From assembly GCF_028369295.1 (NCBI RefSeq), contig NZ_JAQMYP010000051.1, forward strand, positions 1 to 64,000: a stretch of 64,000 nt of DNA, in the 5' to 3' direction. This document shows positions 8,881 through 17,378 of this stretch, piece after piece. This stretch comes from Streptomyces sp. HD (GTDB taxonomy: Bacteria; Actinomycetota; Actinomycetes; Streptomycetales; Streptomycetaceae). Positions within the stretch are counted from its first letter, which is position 1. Each line of letters opens with the position of its first letter. The translations under genes and the position numbers were made by a program. The notes beneath the pieces were generated by a model that ran no database searches, was not told the origin of the DNA, and saw only the letters and a program-made list of their open reading frames with translations.

Positions 8881-10941
8881 TCAGTGATGCAGGGGGTTGG
8901 CGATGGTGACGTAGACGGACTGGGTGTCGACCGGGCCGACGAGTTCATCGAGTCCGTGCAGCCGGGTCAGCAGGTTGGCCTTGCAGCGCAGGACGGGTGA
9001 GTCGAGCAGGTGGGCCGGCAGTGAGGTGCGCAGCCGGGTCGGACCGGTGGCCGCATCGCTCAGGAAGCGACGGAAGGCGGCGAGCAGCAACTGTTCGTCG
9101 GCGAGACGCTGCGAGCCGAACGCTCCGATGAGACCGAAGGCGTTGTTGATCGCGAGGTAGTACGCGAAGCGCTCGTCGGCGACTTCGTCGGAGACGAAGG
9201 TGTCGCTGTGCTCGCCGATGCCGGGCAGCCGGGTGTCGAGGTCCGTGTGCCGGGACTCACGGAAGTAGTAGCCCTGGTTGTCGCGGTATCGGCCGCCCGA
9301 AGGCCAGCCGTCGGCGTCCAGCAGGAGCAGCGTGTTCTGCTGGTGTGCCTCCAGGGCGATTCCGGCCTCGGCGTCCAGCCACAGCACCGGCCGGACGGCC
9401 TGTTCGAGGTAGCGCAGGAACCACTCGGCGGCAACGGCACTACGGGGGCGGCCTGTCCGGGCGGCGAGGCGCGTAATCACGTCGGCGAGGCGAGACCGCA
9501 GGGGCTGCTCGTCCGGCCGGGGGCGGCCCGCGACGTTGCCGGTCTGTGCCTCTGGGCGGGGCGAGACGAGTCCGGCTACGCAGGACACGTCGTCGGAGGG
9601 CTTGAAGGGGTTGTGCCGGATCATCACGTCGAGGCCAGCCAGGGGGCCACCGTCCAGCCCGTTGACGGCGAGCCAGGCCGGGTCGCGCACGATGTCGAAT
9701 CCCGGGTGCGCGGCCTGCCACTGCGTCGAGAGGCCGCTGCGCAGAAGTCGGTGGACCTCGACACCGCGGTGCAACTCCTTGCGGAGGTTCTCACGCCGGG
9801 AGTTGGTGATGCGCAGGCCCAACGAGAGCTTGAGCATGGCCGCGGCGTCGGATCTGTGGACGGTTCGGACGGAGGAGGTGGGGTGCCATGGGGCGCCGTT
9901 GGCGCCGAGGTCCCGGAGTAGTCCGGCATCGAGGAAGGCCGCGGTCTCGGGACGATGCAGGGTCTCGCGCAGCTGCCAGGGATGCAGGGGCAGAGCTGCG
10001 TACCCGTCGGGCAGCGGCAGGCCGGGCCCTGCCACGCGGGCCGTGAGCTGGGCGGCGGGCACGATACGGCCGCGCTCGGTCCAGGCCGAGTCGGTGGCGA
10101 GGAGGGAAGGAGCGACTGCCAGCCAGTGAAGGGGGAAGGAGCCGCACAACTCAGGTGAGTACAGCCGTGATTCGGCATCGGAGAGACCCTCGCGGCTCTT
10201 CGGGGTCGGGTGGAGTGGGTGTCCGAGCGTGAGTGCCTGCTCGGCGTTGAGAAAGAGGTCGGAGCCTTCGGCGGGCCTGTCCCGGTATTCGCTGATGAAT
10301 GTGGCGGTGCGTCGGACGGAGTCGGCGACACGGGCGACGAGGTCGGTGGCAGCCGAGGCGGTGTCGGCTCCCCCGTCCGTCTCACGGGTGAGCAGCGCCG
10401 CCAAGGTGACGGCGTCGGTCGGTGGGGAGTCGTCGGGTGCGTCGGCGAGGCGTGGGAGGCCGAAGCGGTGCCACCCCGTCGGGGACCAGTAGCGGACCGG
10501 GATCAGCAGGACCGTACCGGTAGCTGGCATGGGGATGCGGAGGATCCCGTTGTCGGGAGCCGGGATGTTGGTCTCGCGTACCCAGCAGCGGAGCAGGTTC
10601 TCCACGGCGGCGGCCTGAGCCGCGGTGTGCGGGTCGGGATGCTCCAGGAGGTCGGAGACGGCGTCGCGCAGCCGCTCGCTGTGCGGGGTGCCCGCCGGGG
10701 CCGGCACCTGGACCGGCACCTGCGCGGCACCTCCCTGCCCCGACACCTGCTCCTGCGGCGCTCCTCTCTCCAGTGCTGGTGCACCTGCCTGTGCGGGGGC
10801 AACTGGCTCTGCGGGAGAACCCTGGGTGGGTCCTGGCCCCCGAGTGGATGAAGGTGCCTGTCTGGACGTACCCACCGGTACAGAAGCGCGTCCCTGCCCG
10901 CGAGGAGCCGGTGCGGTCGTCGATGCGGGGGTGGTGATCAA
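8881..10941 (-). CDS. NRPS-independent siderophore synthetase (IucA/IucC family)
   Basis: 686-residue IucA/IucC synthetase, which uses ATP to join a carboxylic acid (often citrate or succinate) to a polyamine or amino alcohol. The first 85 or so residues are a Pro/Ala/Gly-rich linker absent from the family core. The catalytic region shows HPTSSVRTVHRSDAAAMLKL (substrate/ATP contacts), GLRITNSRRENLRKEL, and EAHQQNTLLLL followed by YYFRESR in the C-terminal (FhuF-like) half. It is flanked by an aminotransferase upstream and the acetyltransferase downstream. I found no DmdR/IdeR iron box (TTAGGTTAGGCTnACCTAA-like) in the adjacent gaps, so iron control is unproven. Confidence 0.93.
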   Translation of the reverse strand: MITTPASTTAPAPRGQGRASVPVGTSRQAPSSTRGPGPTQGSPAEPVAPAQAGAPALERGAPQEQVSGQGGAAQVPVQVPAPAGTPHSERLRDAVSDLLEHPDPHTAAQAAAVENLLRCWVRETNIPAPDNGILRIPMPATGTVLLIPVRYWSPTGWHRFGLPRLADAPDDSPPTDAVTLAALLTRETDGGADTASAATDLVARVADSVRRTATFISEYRDRPAEGSDLFLNAEQALTLGHPLHPTPKSREGLSDAESRLYSPELCGSFPLHWLAVAPSLLATDSAWTERGRIVPAAQLTARVAGPGLPLPDGYAALPLHPWQLRETLHRPETAAFLDAGLLRDLGANGAPWHPTSSVRTVHRSDAAAMLKLSLGLRITNSRRENLRKELHRGVEVHRLLRSGLSTQWQAAHPGFDIVRDPAWLAVNGLDGGPLAGLDVMIRHNPFKPSDDVSCVAGLVSPRPEAQTGNVAGRPRPDEQPLRSRLADVITRLAARTGRPRSAVAAEWFLRYLEQAVRPVLWLDAEAGIALEAHQQNTLLLLDADGWPSGGRYRDNQGYYFRESRHTDLDTRLPGIGEHSDTFVSDEVADERFAYYLAINNAFGLIGAFGSQRLADEQLLLAAFRRFLSDAATGPTRLRTSLPAHLLDSPVLRCKANLLTRLHGLDELVGPVDTQSVYVTIANPLHH

Positions 10942-11197
10942 GGCTGGTCCTCTTGGGGTGGGTCCGGCTCGTGCGGCGACGGCCGACGTTCTGCGGTGAG
11001 TGAGGGGCGGGCGGGCGCTTGAGGGCCGCGTTCCGAAGGTGCGGTTGGAGGGGGTGTGTCAGTTGGGAGCGATGTTCGGTGGGGAAGCGATGTGTCGCTT
11101 GGCAGTGAGTCGTAGCCCATGTGCGGACGGGCCGACGGGTACCGGCGCGCGGGCGGCAGGCGGAGTGCGGGTTGTCACGCCCTCATCGGCTGCTGTG

Positions 11198-12892
11198 CTA
11201 GCCGGCCCAATCGGCCCGGTCGTCGTACTGACGACGGCGCGGGTTCGGCTGATGTCCGCGGTCGTGACCTGCGTGGCCGCGGGACACTGCCTCCACCGCA
11301 TCGGCCAGCCGGTCCAGTACGGCGGCTGCCTGTTCGTCGCTGATGGTCAGGGGCGGAAGCAGCCGTACGACGCTGGAGTGGCGGCCGCCGAGTTCGACGA
11401 TCAGACCGCGTCGCAGGCACTCCCGTTGAACGGCGGCCGCAAGCTCGGGGGCGGCGGGGCGAGGGCGGGGATCGGGGCCCGGCGTTGTCTCAGCCCCGGC
11501 GCCTCGTCCGGTGGGGGCGCGGTCTGCCGAGGGGCCACCCGCGTTTCCGGCAGGGTCGAGCCCTCCCAGTACGCCGCGTCCGCCTCCATGGCGACCGAGA
11601 TCGGCGGCAACTCCCCCGTCGGCCGGACCGGGGGCGCCCCCGCCCTCTCCAGTAGCAGCCAGATGCGCCGGCCCCGGCCCACCGCCCGCACCCTCGATCC
11701 GCGCCAGGGCCGCCGGGCATCCCTCGTCACGCCCGGAGTGGCCCTCCGGCTCCACCACCTCGGCCCCGATCATCAGCCCCCTTCCCCGCACATCGCCGAT
11801 GCAGGCGAATTCCCCTGCCAGCTGCCGGAGTTGGCTCAGCATCCGCGAGCCGAGGTCGGCCGCGCGCTCGGCGAGACCGTTCTCGCGGACGTAGGCGAGG
11901 GTGGCCGTGCCGGCGGCCATGGCGAGTTGGTTGCCGCGGAACGTGCCCGCGTGGGCGCCGGGTTGCCAGGCGTCGAGGTCGTCGCGGTAGACGATGACGG
12001 CCAGCGGAAGGCTTCCGCCGATGGCCTTGGAGAGGACCATCACATCGGGAGTGACGCCGCTGTGTTCCACCGCCCAGAAGGAGCCGGTGCGCCCGACCCC
12101 CGTCTGGACCTCGTCGGCGATCAGGGGGATGGACCGGTCGGCCGTGATCTGCCGCATGCTTCGCAGCCAGCCGTCGGGCGCGGGGATCACTCCGCCCTCG
12201 CCCTGGACGGGTTCGAGGATCATCCCGGCGGGGCGCGGGACGCCCGACTTGGGGTCGTCGAGGACGGATTCGGTCCAGCGGGCGGCGAGTTCGGCGCCGC
12301 GTTCCCCGCCGACGCCGAAGGGGCAGCGGTAGTCCTGCGGGTAGGGCAGGCGGGCGACCCGTACGTCGTAGGCGCCCCCGGATGCTTCGAGCGCTCCGGC
12401 GGTCATGCCGTGGTAGGCGCCGCTGAAGGCGAGGATTCCGGTGCGTCCGGTCGCGGCTCGGACGAGCTTGAAGGCGGCCTCCACTGCATCGGTGCCGGCC
12501 GGTCCGCAGAACTGTACGCGCGCGTGGTCGGCGAGACCGGGCGGCAGGGTCTGGAACAGCTCGGTGATGAAGGCGTCCTTGACGGGGGTCGCCAGGTCGA
12601 GGACGTGCAGGGGCGCGCCCGAGTCCAGGACCTTGCGGATGGCCTCCAGGACGACCGGGTGATTGTGTCCGAGCGCCAAGGTCCCGGCGCCCGAGAGGCA
12701 GTCCAGGTAGCGGCGGCCGTCCGCGCCCTCGATGGTCATCCCGCGGGCTCGCACCGGCACGATCGGCAGGGCGCGCGCGTAGGTGCGGGCCGCCGACTCG
12801 CGCGCCGACTGTCGTCGCAGGATCCCCTCGTGTACGGCGTGCGCCCCCGCCGACTCGGTCGTCCCCCCGTGCAAAGATTCGGTCACGGTCAT
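11198..12892 (-). CDS. Class III PLP aminotransferase (diaminobutyrate-type) with a large insertion
   Basis: 564-residue class III aminotransferase, most like diaminobutyrate-2-oxoglutarate transaminases, which would supply a diamine precursor for the siderophore. Fold-type I hallmarks are GPAGTDAVEAAFK, AYHGMTAG, LIADEVQTGVGRTG (about 258-271) and the PLP lysine in VLSKAIGGSLP (about 289). The ATG at 12892 has AGGGAG six bases upstream; an earlier start at 12934 lacks one. Between GLMIGAEVV and CLRRGLIVELGGR lies a Gly/Pro/Ala-rich insertion of roughly 100 residues (about 381-484) that typical homologues of 420-470 residues lack. It heads the siderophore locus. I see no promoter motif upstream. 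Confidence 0.88.
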   Translation of the reverse strand: MTVTESLHGGTTESAGAHAVHEGILRRQSARESAARTYARALPIVPVRARGMTIEGADGRRYLDCLSGAGTLALGHNHPVVLEAIRKVLDSGAPLHVLDLATPVKDAFITELFQTLPPGLADHARVQFCGPAGTDAVEAAFKLVRAATGRTGILAFSGAYHGMTAGALEASGGAYDVRVARLPYPQDYRCPFGVGGERGAELAARWTESVLDDPKSGVPRPAGMILEPVQGEGGVIPAPDGWLRSMRQITADRSIPLIADEVQTGVGRTGSFWAVEHSGVTPDVMVLSKAIGGSLPLAVIVYRDDLDAWQPGAHAGTFRGNQLAMAAGTATLAYVRENGLAERAADLGSRMLSQLRQLAGEFACIGDVRGRGLMIGAEVVEPEGHSGRDEGCPAALARIEGAGGGPGPAHLAATGEGGGAPGPADGGVAADLGRHGGGRGVLGGLDPAGNAGGPSADRAPTGRGAGAETTPGPDPRPRPAAPELAAAVQRECLRRGLIVELGGRHSSVVRLLPPLTISDEQAAAVLDRLADAVEAVSRGHAGHDRGHQPNPRRRQYDDRADWAG

Positions 12893-13074
12893 GGCTCCCT
12901 GTCCTCCCGCTGTCCAGGGGCGAGCAGGTCTCACACTTCCTCGCCCGACCCGACATACGAAGCCCCGCGAGCGTCCACTCGAAACTCCGGGGAACTGGGC
13001 ACTGGGGACCGCACACGGACCCCAGGCCCCCCGCCGCTACCAACCCCGGACCGTTCACCGGGTTACGGGTTGTC

Positions 13075-14055
13075 TCAAGATCCTTGCCGTACCGAACCGT
13101 CGGTACGACGACGGACACCCGGCCGTCGTGCCTCGCTGGACAGGAGCGCGGCCAGCGCCCGGTGCTCCTGCTTCTGGGCCTCAGCGGTGCCCCGTTGGGC
13201 CTCGCCGGACTTCTCCACCACGAGCAGCCCGCTCGTCAGGGCGATGACCAGGAGCACGGCGAGCCCTGCGACCAGTTGCCACAATCTGCGGCTGCGTCGG
13301 CGCTCGGCCTCCTCGTAGGTCCGGCAGGCGCGCAGGAACTCGCGTTCCACCGGACGCAGCACGGGATGCGCACCGGTCTCTTCGCCCAACCAGTCCGACA
13401 CCGTGGCCAGCCGGGCCCCGCACAGCAGGAGGGAGGTGTCCCTGCCTTCCACGTGCCAGATGCGGGCCGCCTCCGTGAGCCGCTGGTGGAGCCTGAGCCG
13501 GGCCCGGGGGCCGTCGATCCACTCGCGCAGCCGCGGCCACGCCCACTGCAGGGCCTCATGGCCGGTCTCCACATGGTCGGCGTGGGCTGTCAGCAGCCGG
13601 GCACCGGTGAAGGCTTCCACGTCGGCCGTCACATCCTGCGCCCGCGTGCTTGGGACGCCGGCCGTGGTCAGCTCGATCAGGTCGTCGCGGGCGGTCCGGT
13701 TGCGGGTGTCGTCCCCGGCGTCGCCCACGTGCACCAGGTTCAGCAAGAGCATGCGGGCGATGTCCTGGTGTTCCGGGGGCAGCTGTCCGTGCACGCGCTC
13801 GGCCGTCGCGGCCACCGCCTCGTGCACACCGCCGGTCCGTGCGTATCCCGCCACGGTCAGAGTGTCGTCCGGCCGTTGCTGCCAGGTCGCGCGCAGCGCG
13901 TGGGACAGCAGGGGCAGGGTCGCGGCTTCGGACGTGCCCGTTCCACCGACGGCACCGAGGTCACGCAGCAGCACCTCGACCAGGCCGGGCTCCAGCGCGA
14001 GTCCCTCGGCGGCGGCCGGTTCGGTGATCGCCTGTCGGAGTTCCCCGGGTCCCAT
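13075..14055 (-). pseudogene. Fragment of an nSTAND1/WD40-type NTPase
   Basis: This reads as the middle of a large actinobacterial nSTAND1 protein. It starts with MGPGELRQAITEPAAAEGL, which in intact homologues follows the NTPase core, then LPLLSHALRATW, GGVHEAVAATAERV, a winged-helix part (TGHEALQWAWPRLREWI), one membrane segment (LVAGLAVLLVIALTSGLLVV) and a short coil. The P-loop half upstream and the WD40 propeller downstream are both missing, and the C-terminus ends in an Arg-rich tail. I call it a remnant truncated at both ends. It could still be translated as a 326-residue membrane protein. A plus-strand ORF abuts its 5' end. Confidence 0.65.
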
Positions 14056-14071
14056 CGGGCCGAGGGGCAGC

Positions 14072-14677
14072 GTGCGTCAGCCCCGGAAGGAGAGCAAGTT
14101 CGCGCACGGGGAGTTCACTGTGTGCGGCGGCAGTGCCACGTACTGGATGACGTTTCTGCAGCCGCCGGAACCCGGCAACTGCGGAAACGGATGCGGGCGG
14201 GCCGCAGGGGACACGTCCATCCAGTACCACCTGACGCGGGTGGGCGTCCACGATCGCCGCGACACCTACTGGCACTGGTGCACATGTCTGGCTCCCGATG
14301 AGCCCTCCGCGTGCTACCGGGGCAACTCGCATGTGAAACCGATGCTGCAGGTCCTCGACGACTCCGGAGCCTTCCGGGGCTGGGTCGGTGTGGAGGCGTC
14401 CTTCTCGACGGCCGGCAAACGGGATGACGACATGCTGGGCGTCTTCCGGATGACGGACTGGCCGCTTCCTGTGCGAAGAGGGACACGCGTTCCCGGGGGG
14501 GGCGGCACGGCGGCCATGCCGTCGTGCCGCGCATTCATCCATGTCCGGGTCCCGAGGATTCGCCGCGCGGACGCGGCACCGGAGGCTGCCCGGGTCCGCG
14601 CCGGTCCGGGGCCGGCGGAGCGAGGCGTTCCTGCAGGCGCAGATGCCGGAAGTGGTAGACGGCGCCCACCTGCCTGA
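14072..14677 (+). CDS. Unrecognised Cys/Trp-rich protein or fragment
   Basis: An open frame with Streptomyces-like G/C third positions, GTG at 14072 behind GAGGGG. Its first 140 or so residues look like a real protein: TVCGGSATYWMTF, GNCGNGCG, TYWHWCTCLAPDEPSACYRG and GWVGVEASFST, with several cysteines and tryptophans. After about 14490 it becomes Arg/Gly-rich and overlaps the 3' end of the opposite-strand NACHT gene by 143 bp, so the true end may be near 14500, where a G-run (possible frameshift) and a GGCACGGC/GCCGTCGTGCC inverted repeat occur. I do not recognise the family. It may be a remnant. Confidence 0.35.
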   Translation: MRQPRKESKFAHGEFTVCGGSATYWMTFLQPPEPGNCGNGCGRAAGDTSIQYHLTRVGVHDRRDTYWHWCTCLAPDEPSACYRGNSHVKPMLQVLDDSGAFRGWVGVEASFSTAGKRDDDMLGVFRMTDWPLPVRRGTRVPGGGGTAAMPSCRAFIHVRVPRIRRADAAPEAARVRAGPGPAERGVPAGADAGSGRRRPPA

Positions 14678-17060
14678 GCACTCCCCGAACGTGTGCGTCG
14701 TCGAGGAACGCCATGAGCCGCCAGGGCAGTCGCCCGGTCACGGCGAACCACACCCGGACGGTCAGGAACCTTCCCCAGGCGCTCAGCGCCAGCGCGGCCG
14801 GGCCTGTCATCAGCCACAGCTGGCCGGCAATTCCGACGATGTTGCCTCCGGACCGGGGCAACGGGAGCGCCACGGTCAACAGGAGCACGGAGGTGACCGC
14901 GCTGAGCAGTGCGCCGCGCACGAGGGCGGCCGATCGGTCCTGGATGAGGCTCCGCTCCGGAGTCAGCACCAGGGGACGGTCGCCCGGGTCGTGCGGGGTG
15001 CGCAGGATGAGGCCCGCGATCACCGCGACCGTGCCGGTGAAGCCGCCGACGACGGCTCCCGGCACCACAGACCCCCACAGTGTCAGTCCCGGCAGCTTGA
15101 ACAGCCCGTCGACGCGCGCCCCGAACCAGAACAGCACGCCCCCCGCCACAGCTCCGGTCGCGGTACCGCTCAGCAGGGCAAGACCCGGCGCGAACGCCCG
15201 GCCTCTCCGTGAGGCCAAGCGCGGGAGAACCGCCGGCGGCTGTGTCCGGCGCAGCCCGTAGAAGCCGAACAGGAGCGCCGTGGTGAGCCCGAAAGCCACC
15301 TGATAGCCCTCCTGAAGCGCAGTTCCCCGCCAGGCCACTTCACGACCGGCGGGGCTGGCCCGGTCCCAGAACGACTGCCAGTGATCACCGCCCATCCAGG
15401 TGGTGAAGCACGCCACGGCGAGCCCGGCCAGCACGGTGATCGTCCGCCGACGTCGTACGAACCGATTCCGCTCCCGTTCGTCTGCGCTCGGACGATGCTC
15501 CGTGAGCAGGGCCGTGCCCAGGCTGAAGCCGGCGATCCAGGGCATCTTGACGGCCGGAAACAGCGACGGGCCGCCCGTGTCCCACAACCGGCCATAGGCC
15601 CACTGCGGGACGAACGCCTCCAACAGGCAGAGAACGGGCCAGGCGACGAGCACCGCCACGACGGCCGGGCCGAGCACCCGCACCCAGCGCGGCAGTGCCG
15701 TTTCCAGACGCCACCAGGCGATGGCGCCGTCGCCCTCCCGCTGCACATGACGAGCCAGGAACGCGAGCCTGCTCCGGGCACGTTCGCCCGCCTCGGTAGC
15801 GATTCCGGTTCCGGTGCTTTCCGAGGCCGAGGCATAGACGGCCGGGACATAGGCGTCGAGCAGGTGCTCCTCGATCGCCCCGACCCGTCCGAGCCGCGGA
15901 TCGAGCAGGCGCATGGGATCCCGGTTCGGGTCCCGGCGGGAGCCGTCGGACACCGCTCGGGCCATGGCCACCATCAACGGCGAGGTGAGTACGGTGCGCA
16001 GTGCGGCGGCCGGGGTCCCCTCGGGGTCGGTGCGCACCCGTTCCAGGACCGGGGCCCAGGCGGTGTCCGGGGCGCCGTCCGCCCGCGGCCGGGGTGGCGC
16101 GGAGGAGGCCAGGTAGGAGCACACCTCGGCCAGACTGACGGGCAGCAGTTCCAGAACGGTGGCCGTGGTGAGTACGTCCGTGGACTCCACGGTCTCGCTG
16201 TACTCGTCCACGCGGCTGGTGAGCAGCAGCGGAGTGTCCGTGTCGAGCGCGGCGTTGAGCCGTCGAAGGGCGAGGGGCCGTACGGCCGGGGGCAGTTCGT
16301 CGAAGCCGTCGAGGACCGGCAGGATCCGTTCCCGCGCAAGGAGTTCACGTGCGACGTCCCTGCCGGGGGCGCCGGCTCCCAACGCCTCGTAGTCGGTGGC
16401 CAGCCGGTGTACGAGCCAGTCGGTGAGGCCGTCGCGCTGCACATCCCAGCTGGAGAGCGGAAAGATCACCGGAAGCCGGTCGGCCGCCGCGCGCTCCTTG
16501 AGAAGGCCCAGGGTGAATCGCACGGCCAGGACGCTCTTTCCCGAGCCGGGAGGGCCGAGAATGACGACCCTGCGGCCCGGGGCGGTGACGAATGCCCGGA
16601 CCAGTTCCGCGGTGTCTCCGCTGCCTTCGGGCAGGCCGAGTGTGCCGTCCCGGGGGATGTTGCTCCGGTGATCGGTCAGCGTGGGGGCACCGCGCACCCA
16701 GCGCACCCGCATCGGCGCGGGGTCCTGCAGCCGCCGTAGCCGCGCCTCCGCCTTCCACTGCTCGCCCACCTCCACGGCAAGGGCCTCCAGTGAGCGCGGC
16801 AGCCTGGTCTCCAGGTTGTCCGACGGGGCCCCGAGACATCGGGTGAGCAAGGGCGCGAGGGCGGCGGCGACGCCGGAGACGAACAGACCCAGGGTGGTCA
16901 CCAGGAGGGTCTTTTCGCCAAGGGGCAAGTGCGACACGAGCACGGCGACGGCCAGCGCCAAACTCGCGGCCAGCGCCACAAGTCCCAGCGTGAGAAGCAC
17001 TCTGACAGTCCTGTGACCGGTTGGTTGTGGCATGCCCCGCCTCGTCCCGCGCCCATCCAT
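14535..17060 (-). CDS. Membrane-embedded NACHT (NLR-like STAND) NTPase
   Basis: 841-residue NACHT protein. Two N-terminal membrane segments (about 20-43 and 52-73) precede a NACHT domain with Walker A GPPGSGKS (169-176), Walker B/NACHT signature LPVLDGFDELP (about 247-257) and sensor LLLTSRVDEY (about 278-287). The C-terminal half (about 450-790) is rich in hydrophobic helices (e.g. VLGPAVVAVLVAWPVLCLLE, ALSGTATGAVAGGVLFWFGA) rather than LRR or WD40 repeats. I chose ATG 17060 because AGGAAGG precedes it; an upstream start (17162) lacks a site. Bacterial NACHT/STAND proteins often act in anti-phage defence or signalling, but no effector is recognisable here. Its neighbours are an nSTAND1 remnant downstream and divergent proteases upstream. 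Confidence 0.85.
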   Translation of the reverse strand: MDGRGTRRGMPQPTGHRTVRVLLTLGLVALAASLALAVAVLVSHLPLGEKTLLVTTLGLFVSGVAAALAPLLTRCLGAPSDNLETRLPRSLEALAVEVGEQWKAEARLRRLQDPAPMRVRWVRGAPTLTDHRSNIPRDGTLGLPEGSGDTAELVRAFVTAPGRRVVILGPPGSGKSVLAVRFTLGLLKERAAADRLPVIFPLSSWDVQRDGLTDWLVHRLATDYEALGAGAPGRDVARELLARERILPVLDGFDELPPAVRPLALRRLNAALDTDTPLLLTSRVDEYSETVESTDVLTTATVLELLPVSLAEVCSYLASSAPPRPRADGAPDTAWAPVLERVRTDPEGTPAAALRTVLTSPLMVAMARAVSDGSRRDPNRDPMRLLDPRLGRVGAIEEHLLDAYVPAVYASASESTGTGIATEAGERARSRLAFLARHVQREGDGAIAWWRLETALPRWVRVLGPAVVAVLVAWPVLCLLEAFVPQWAYGRLWDTGGPSLFPAVKMPWIAGFSLGTALLTEHRPSADERERNRFVRRRRTITVLAGLAVACFTTWMGGDHWQSFWDRASPAGREVAWRGTALQEGYQVAFGLTTALLFGFYGLRRTQPPAVLPRLASRRGRAFAPGLALLSGTATGAVAGGVLFWFGARVDGLFKLPGLTLWGSVVPGAVVGGFTGTVAVIAGLILRTPHDPGDRPLVLTPERSLIQDRSAALVRGALLSAVTSVLLLTVALPLPRSGGNIVGIAGQLWLMTGPAALALSAWGRFLTVRVWFAVTGRLPWRLMAFLDDAHVRGVLRQVGAVYHFRHLRLQERLAPPAPDRRGPGQPPVPRPRGESSGPGHG

Positions 17061-17378
17061 GTGACCTTCCTCTCTCCCAACGCGGGCCGGGCGCAGTCCG
17101 GCTCGGTGGAAATGAGGCAGTGGATGCACATACGGCGCATGGACAGCGCACGGCAGTTGCACGGCCGGGGACCTGGCAGTTCGGTGGTTTTCTGGACTAT
17201 TGCCAGGTCAGACCGCCCGTAGCGAAACCGTTGCCGTTCCGTCGGAACTCCCCCACAGCAACCGCATAGTGTGTGATGCCGTCCCGACGCGCCGTGACAT
17301 CACCCGGAACCAGCGAGTGATCAGCGGGAGTTCACGGCCACGGCGCCCAGCACTGTCACCCCAGGGGGAGTTCAGATC
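17061..17378. other. Divergent intergenic region, NACHT gene / protease
   Basis: 318-bp gap between divergent genes. It holds the NACHT ribosome site (near 17065-17073) and the upstream region of the protease, including CATAGTG at 17265-17271. The same CATAGTG, about 85-115 bp before the start codon, recurs at 18743-18749 in front of the paralogous protease and may be part of a shared promoter. No other gene is visible. Confidence 0.4.

Noticed and set aside
10942..13074. DmdR/IdeR iron boxes at the siderophore locus
   Set aside because: No TTAGG-N9-CCTAA-like 19-mer was found in the intergenic parts, so iron regulation is not claimed.
11000..13318. 772-codon plus-strand frame opposite the aminotransferase
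   Set aside because: Antisense shadow; it crosses the promoter and start of the aminotransferase and has no domain.
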